10,736 nucleotides of DNA, from positions 1 to 10,736 of the forward strand of contig JALSNA010000281.1 in the NCBI GenBank assembly GCA_026987255.1, read 5' to 3'. Positions within the stretch are counted from its first letter, which is position 1, and the number at the start of each line of letters is the position of its first letter. The stretch is from Hyphomicrobiales bacterium (lineage in GTDB: Bacteria; Pseudomonadota; Alphaproteobacteria; Rhizobiales; Aestuariivirgaceae). The position numbers and the translations under genes are program-made. A model generated the notes under the pieces. That model was not told the DNA's origin. It worked only from the letters and a program-made list of their open reading frames with translations, and did not search any database. Of the stretch, positions 7,071 to 10,736 are shown one piece after another.

Positions 7071-8099
7071 ATGATCGAGCTGACGGAAACCGAACGCGAC
7101 ATGCTCAACCGCTGGCAGCGGGATTTTCCCCTCACGGCGCGGCCCTTCGCCCATCTGGGCAAGGTGCTGGGCATGAGCGAGCAGCAGGTGCTGGCAGCCT
7201 TGCGCAGGCTCGATGCCGCCGGTGTGCTCAGCCGCCTTGGCGCGGTGGTGCGGCCCAACACGGCCGGGGCCAGCACCCTGGCGGCGGTGAGCGCCCCGCA
7301 AGAAGGCATCGAAGAGGCGGCGCGCATCATATCGGCGCAGCCGGAGGTGACCCACAACTACCAGCGCGAGCACGAGATGAACCTGTGGTTCGTGGTCACG
7401 GCGGAAGATCGCGGCGCGGTGCGCGCGGTGCTGGCGCGCATCGAACGGCTGTGCGGGCTCGATGTGCTCGATCTGCCCATGGAGCGGGCCTGGCACATCG
7501 ACCTGGGGTTCGATCTGAAATCCCCGGGCGCCGGGGCCCGGCCCTGCCGGCCGCGGCCGCACGGGGCCGCGCCGCAGCCTTCCGCGCCGCTGCCGGGAGA
7601 CTTCGATCTGGCGCTGCTGGCGGCCATCGAGGATGGCCTGCCTCTCGTGCCTGCGCCCTATGATATGGTGGCGCGACAGCTGGGGACGACGCCGCGCAGG
7701 GTCATGACGCGGCTGGGCGCGCTGATCGCGGCCGGGGTCATCCGCCGCTTCGGTTTCGTGGTGCATCACCGTGCTTTGGGTTTTGCCGCCAATGCCATGG
7801 TGGTGTGGGATTTCGATGATGCCCTGGTGGCCGATGCGGCGGCGGAGATCGCGCGCATGGATTGCGTCACCCTGTGCTACCAGCGGCCGCGCCGCCTGCC
7901 GCGCTGGCGCTACAATCTGTTCAGCATGATCCATGGCACCTCGCGCGAGCTGGTGCAGGCCCAGATCGCCCAGATCGAGGCACGGCTGAAAAAGACGCTG
8001 GGGGTGGATGAGATCGTGCACGAGGCGCTCTTTCCGGTGCGCCGGTTCAAGCAATGCGGGGCGCGCTTTTCCGCCGCCGCCAGGGCGGGAGCGGCCTGA
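7071..8099 (+). CDS. nirDL: Fused siroheme decarboxylase subunits NirD-NirL
   Basis: The 342-residue product is a fusion of two Lrp/AsnC-like units. Residues 1-150 are NirD-like: a helix-turn-helix-like start followed by HNYQREHEMNLWFVV (95-109). Residues 177-330 are NirL-like, with CYQRPRRLPRWRYNLF (269-284) and MIHG. A linker rich in proline, alanine and glycine (about 151-176) joins them. With NirG and NirH, the family removes two acetate carboxyls from siroheme to give 12,18-didecarboxysiroheme, a heme d1 precursor, in the cytoplasm. The start at 7071 is preferred because GGGAG lies 5 nt upstream and the homology begins there; the frame is open further upstream into nirF, but that part is unrelated. 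Its TGA overlaps the nirG ATG by one base. Fused NirDL proteins are known from some denitrifiers, while others have two genes. Confidence 0.93.
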   Translation: MIELTETERDMLNRWQRDFPLTARPFAHLGKVLGMSEQQVLAALRRLDAAGVLSRLGAVVRPNTAGASTLAAVSAPQEGIEEAARIISAQPEVTHNYQREHEMNLWFVVTAEDRGAVRAVLARIERLCGLDVLDLPMERAWHIDLGFDLKSPGAGARPCRPRPHGAAPQPSAPLPGDFDLALLAAIEDGLPLVPAPYDMVARQLGTTPRRVMTRLGALIAAGVIRRFGFVVHHRALGFAANAMVVWDFDDALVADAAAEIARMDCVTLCYQRPRRLPRWRYNLFSMIHGTSRELVQAQIAQIEARLKKTLGVDEIVHEALFPVRRFKQCGARFSAAARAGAA

Positions 8100-8554
8100 T
8101 GGGCGTTGAACTGGACGATACGGACCGGGCCATCATCAATGCCCTGCAAGGCGGCTTCCCGCTGGTGGAGCGGCCCTATGCGGCGGTGGCCGAAGAGCTG
8201 GGCATGAGCGAGGCGGAGCTGCTGGCGCGGCTGGAGAAGCTGCTGGAGAGCGGCGCGGCCAGCCGCTTCGGGCCGCTGTTCAACGTCGAAAGGGCGGGCG
8301 GGGCGGTCATGCTGGCGGCCCTGGCGGTGCCCGGCGAGCGCTTCGAGGAGGTGGCGGAGCTGGTCAACGCCCATGAGGAGGTGGCGCACAACTACCGGCG
8401 CAGCCACCGGCTGAACATGTGGTTCGTGCTGGCGGCCGAATCCATGCAGCGCATCGAGGAGGTGGTGCGCGAGATCGAGAAGGAAACCGGCCTTGAGGTG
8501 CTGCGCGCGCCCAAGGAAAGGGAATATTTCATCGGATTCAAGGTGCCTGTATGA
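8099..8554 (+). CDS. nirG: Siroheme decarboxylase subunit NirG
   Basis: The 151-residue product is an Lrp/AsnC-like protein of the siroheme decarboxylase family. It has an N-terminal winged-helix-like part (DDTDRAIINALQGGFPLVER, 6-25) and the motif HNYRRSHRLNMWFV (97-110), also seen in the NirD half of NirDL. It acts with NirDL and NirH in the heme d1 pathway and is not expected to bind DNA despite its fold. The start at 8099 overlaps the nirDL stop (TGATG) and matches where homology starts. A start 45 nt further upstream is open but would add an arginine-rich tail inside nirDL. The gene ends in a 4-nt ATGA overlap with nirH, so translation is probably coupled. Confidence 0.92.
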   Translation: MGVELDDTDRAIINALQGGFPLVERPYAAVAEELGMSEAELLARLEKLLESGAASRFGPLFNVERAGGAVMLAALAVPGERFEEVAELVNAHEEVAHNYRRSHRLNMWFVLAAESMQRIEEVVREIEKETGLEVLRAPKEREYFIGFKVPV

Positions 8555-9069
8555 CGCTCAACGTGGATAAGACGGACCGCAAGCTGATCGCGGCGACCCA
8601 GAAGGGCCTGCCGCTCGATCCCGACCCGTGGGGGGTGATCGCCGAAAGGACCGGCATCCCCAGGGGCGAGGTCATGGCGCGGCTGCGGGCGATGAGTGAA
8701 AGGGGCGTGATCCGGCGGGTGGGCATCGTGCCCAACCACTACAAGCTGGGCTGGGTGGCCAATGGCATGTCGGTGTGGGACATCCCGGACGAGCTGACCG
8801 ACGAGCTGGGGCAGAAGGTGGGCAATCTGTCCTTCGTCACCCATTGCTACCGGCGGCCCAGGCGGCAGCCCGATTGGCCCTACAACCTTTTCGCCATGGT
8901 GCATGGCCGCTCCCATTCGGAGGTGGAAGGCAAGGTGGCGCGCATCGCCATGGTTCTCAAGCCGCATGTGCGCGCCTTCGAGGTGCTCTATTCCACCCGC
9001 ATCCTCAAGAAGACCGGCCTGCGCATTACCCCGCAGACCGAACGCATCCCTCACGGCTCGAAGGTGTGA
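8551..9069 (+). CDS. nirH: Siroheme decarboxylase subunit NirH
   Basis: The 172-residue product is the NirL-type partner of NirG. It has the N-terminal helical unit (DKTDRKLIAATQKGLPLDPD, 6-25) and the C-terminal-half signature CYRRPRRQPDWPYNLF (99-114) with MVHG (116-119), nearly the same as in the second half of NirDL. It belongs to the siroheme decarboxylase complex for heme d1 synthesis in the cytoplasm. The ATG lies in the nirG stop (ATGA), with AAGGTG 6 nt upstream. nirJ starts 6 nt after its stop codon. NirH and NirL signatures are close enough that the assignment rests partly on gene order. Confidence 0.92.
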   Translation: MTLNVDKTDRKLIAATQKGLPLDPDPWGVIAERTGIPRGEVMARLRAMSERGVIRRVGIVPNHYKLGWVANGMSVWDIPDELTDELGQKVGNLSFVTHCYRRPRRQPDWPYNLFAMVHGRSHSEVEGKVARIAMVLKPHVRAFEVLYSTRILKKTGLRITPQTERIPHGSKV

Positions 9070-9075
9070 TCCGCC

Positions 9076-10290
9076 ATGTTCCGGTTGTCGCGATACATGA
9101 AGGCGCTGACAGCGCCGGCCAACTCCCCCCGTCCCGCGCCGCCGGTGGCCGGGCCCGCCGGGCCGGTGGTCATCTGGAACCTGATCCGGCGGTGCAACCT
9201 GTTGTGCAAGCATTGCTACGCCATCTCCGGCAACGTGGATTTTCCCGGCGAGCTGACTTACCGCCAGGTGTGCGATGTCATGGATGACCTGAAGGCCTTC
9301 GGCGTGCCGGTGCTCATCCTGTCGGGCGGCGAGCCGCTCTTGCGGCCCGACATTTTCGAGATTTCGCGGCGCGCCAAGCAGATGGGCTTTTACGTGGGGC
9401 TGTCCACCAACGGGGTGCTCATTTCCGAGCCGGTGATGGAGGACCTGACGGACACAGGCTATGACTACGTGGGCATATCGCTCGATGGCATAGGCGAAAT
9501 TCACGACCGCTTCCGCGGCATGGAGGGAGCCTATGAAAAATCCCTCAATGCCCTGCGCCTGTGCCGCGATCACGGCATCAAGGCGGGGCTGCGCTTCACC
9601 ATGACCGAGGACAATGCGCACCAGTTCGAGGACATGCTGAAGCTGGCCGATGACGAGGGCATCGGCAAGTTCTATTTCTCGCATCTGGTCTATGCCGGGC
9701 GCGGCAACAAGAACCGCAAGGACGATGCCGCCTTGCAAAAGACCCGCGCCGTCATGGAGCGGCTCTTCGAGCTGGCCTTCGAGGAGGCGGAAAAGGGCTC
9801 CGGGCGCGAGTTCGTCACCGGCAACAACGATGCCGACGGGGTCTTCTTGCTGCTGTGGGTGCAAAAGCACTTCCCCGAAAAGGCGGAAACCATCCGCCGC
9901 ATGCTGGTGCGCTGGGGCGGCAACCAGACCGGCGTCAACGTGGCCAATATCGACAATCTGGGCAATGTGCACCCCGACACCATGTGGTGGCACCATACCC
10001 TGGGCAACGTCAAGGAGCGGCCCTTCTCCGAAATCTGGATGGACACTTCCGATCCGGTCATGGCCGGGCTGAAGCAACGCCCGCGCCCGGTCAAGGGGCG
10101 CTGCGCGAAGTGCAGGTATCTGGATATCTGCAATGGCAACACGCGGGTGCGCGCCATGCAGCTCACGGACGATCCCTGGGCGGAGGATCCGGCCTGCTAC
10201 CTGAGCGATGCCGAAATCGGCCTGGAAGAGCCCGGCGAGCGGCTCACCGTCACCCCCTTCCGCGGGCGGCGGGCCTCGGCGAAGGGGTGA
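9076..10290 (+). CDS. nirJ: Radical SAM heme d1 synthesis enzyme NirJ
   Basis: The 404-residue cytoplasmic enzyme is reported in the family to remove two propionate side chains from 12,18-didecarboxysiroheme during heme d1 formation. The radical SAM cluster motif is CNLLCKHC (Cys40, Cys44, Cys47), followed by the SAM-binding GGEP (84-87) and LSTNGVLI (109-116). A SPASM-like C-terminal part has four cysteines (Cys343, Cys346, Cys352, Cys374; CAKCRYLDIC and DPACY), consistent with a second iron-sulfur cluster. VANIDNLGNVHPD (289-301) and MWWHHTLGNV are typical of NirJ. Length is normal. AAGGTG lies just inside the end of nirH. The next gene, nirN, begins within a few bases of its stop. Confidence 0.96.
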   Translation: MFRLSRYMKALTAPANSPRPAPPVAGPAGPVVIWNLIRRCNLLCKHCYAISGNVDFPGELTYRQVCDVMDDLKAFGVPVLILSGGEPLLRPDIFEISRRAKQMGFYVGLSTNGVLISEPVMEDLTDTGYDYVGISLDGIGEIHDRFRGMEGAYEKSLNALRLCRDHGIKAGLRFTMTEDNAHQFEDMLKLADDEGIGKFYFSHLVYAGRGNKNRKDDAALQKTRAVMERLFELAFEEAEKGSGREFVTGNNDADGVFLLLWVQKHFPEKAETIRRMLVRWGGNQTGVNVANIDNLGNVHPDTMWWHHTLGNVKERPFSEIWMDTSDPVMAGLKQRPRPVKGRCAKCRYLDICNGNTRVRAMQLTDDPWAEDPACYLSDAEIGLEEPGERLTVTPFRGRRASAKG

Positions 10291-10294
10291 GATG

Positions 10295-10736
10295 ATGAAC
10301 ATGTGGACAAAAGGCGCCGCTTTTCACACCGGCCTTGCCGGCAAAGGCATGTGGCGGCTTTTCGGCAAGCAGGAGATGGGGAAGCCGAAGGCCAACCCAT
10401 CACCAGCCATGCGCGCGAAAACGGAGATCCATGCGGCCTTGCGGCTGGGTGCCGCGGCGCTGGCCATGCTGGTGATGGCGGGCCTGCCGGCGCGGGCGGG
10501 CGGGATCGATGCGGCGGCGCTCTATCAGGAGCACTGCGCCGGATGTCATGGCAAGGACCGGCTGGGCGGCATCGGGCCTGCGCTCTTGCCGCAGAACCTG
10601 CACCGGCTGCGCAGAAAATCGGCGGCCAAGGTCATCGCCCAGGGGCGGGCCTCGACCCAGATGCCGTCTTTTGGCAAAATCCTGAGCAAGGCGCAGATCG
10701 CCGCCCTGGTGAAGCTGGTCTATACGCCCTTGCCGC
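10295..10736 (+). CDS. nirN: NirN, heme d1 dehydrogenase homologue (partial, 3' end outside window)
   Basis: The frame stays open to the window edge. After a signal peptide (hydrophobic LGAAALAMLVMAGLPARA) comes a cytochrome c domain with CAGCH, then GPALLPQNL and QMPSFGKILS, typical of the N-terminus of NirN. NirN resembles NirS with a heme c domain and a d1 propeller, and in Pseudomonas catalyses the last step, dihydro-heme d1 to heme d1, in the periplasm. Only the first ~147 residues are present, so the propeller cannot be checked. The start is uncertain: ATGs at 10292, 10295 and 10301 follow an AAGGGG site at the end of nirJ (spacing best for 10295), while the signal peptide proper begins at the ATG at 10409. 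An early start adds an unusual 38-residue N-terminal extension. A different small cytochrome c is possible but less likely given gene order. Confidence 0.82.
   Translation, partial: MNMWTKGAAFHTGLAGKGMWRLFGKQEMGKPKANPSPAMRAKTEIHAALRLGAAALAMLVMAGLPARAGGIDAAALYQEHCAGCHGKDRLGGIGPALLPQNLHRLRRKSAAKVIAQGRASTQMPSFGKILSKAQIAALVKLVYTPLP

Noticed and set aside
5765..7357. 530-codon minus-strand open frame opposite nirC-nirF
   Set aside because: It is antisense to intact heme d1 genes, has composition typical of shadows, and has no domain or ribosome binding site.
8392..10302. 636-codon minus-strand open frame opposite nirG-nirJ
   Set aside because: It is antisense to nirH and nirJ with all their motifs present; its length is explained by high GC content.

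Overview
The window is a denitrification locus from a high-GC member of the Pseudomonadota. The gene content (cytochrome c-dependent nitric oxide reductase NorCB, cytochrome cd1 nitrite reductase NirS and a heme d1 assembly operon with a fused nirDL) and the FNR/DNR-type boxes fit a facultatively denitrifying proteobacterium. An alphaproteobacterium is my guess, but the sequence alone does not settle the class.

Layout. Positions 1-392 hold no recognisable gene, only small hairpins and a weak FNR-like site. At 393-1255 a secreted PepSY-domain protein and a membrane cytochrome b561 form a two-gene, 1-nt-overlapping unit on the + strand. They converge on norCB (minus strand, 1350-3146), with a rho-independent terminator between them. 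A 488-bp regulatory region (3147-3634) separates norC from the divergent nirS. It carries a good FNR/DNR box for each gene, an extra distal box, a 14-bp palindrome and a long 27-bp-arm inverted repeat. nirS (3635-5305) ends in a strong terminator. A second + strand unit with its own perfect box then runs nirC-nirF-nirDL-nirG-nirH-nirJ-nirN (5521 to the window end), tightly packed with overlapping or near-abutting genes. nirN is cut off by the window edge.

How it works together. NirS in the periplasm reduces nitrite to NO, and NorCB in the membrane reduces NO to N2O, so the two are co-regulated from one divergent region. NirS needs heme d1. NirDL, NirG and NirH decarboxylate siroheme in the cytoplasm, the radical SAM enzyme NirJ then removes two propionate side chains, and the periplasmic NirF and NirN work on late steps. 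NirC is a small electron carrier. The first committed enzyme (NirE, uroporphyrinogen III methyltransferase) and the Nor maturation proteins (NorQ, NorD) are not in the window. The PepSY/b561 pair may be a quinol- or cytochrome-linked redox module, but its link to denitrification is inferred from position only.

I see no novel defence, mobile or biosynthetic system. The least explained material is the structured non-coding DNA between norC and nirS and a roughly 32-bp sequence it shares with the region upstream of the PepSY gene.
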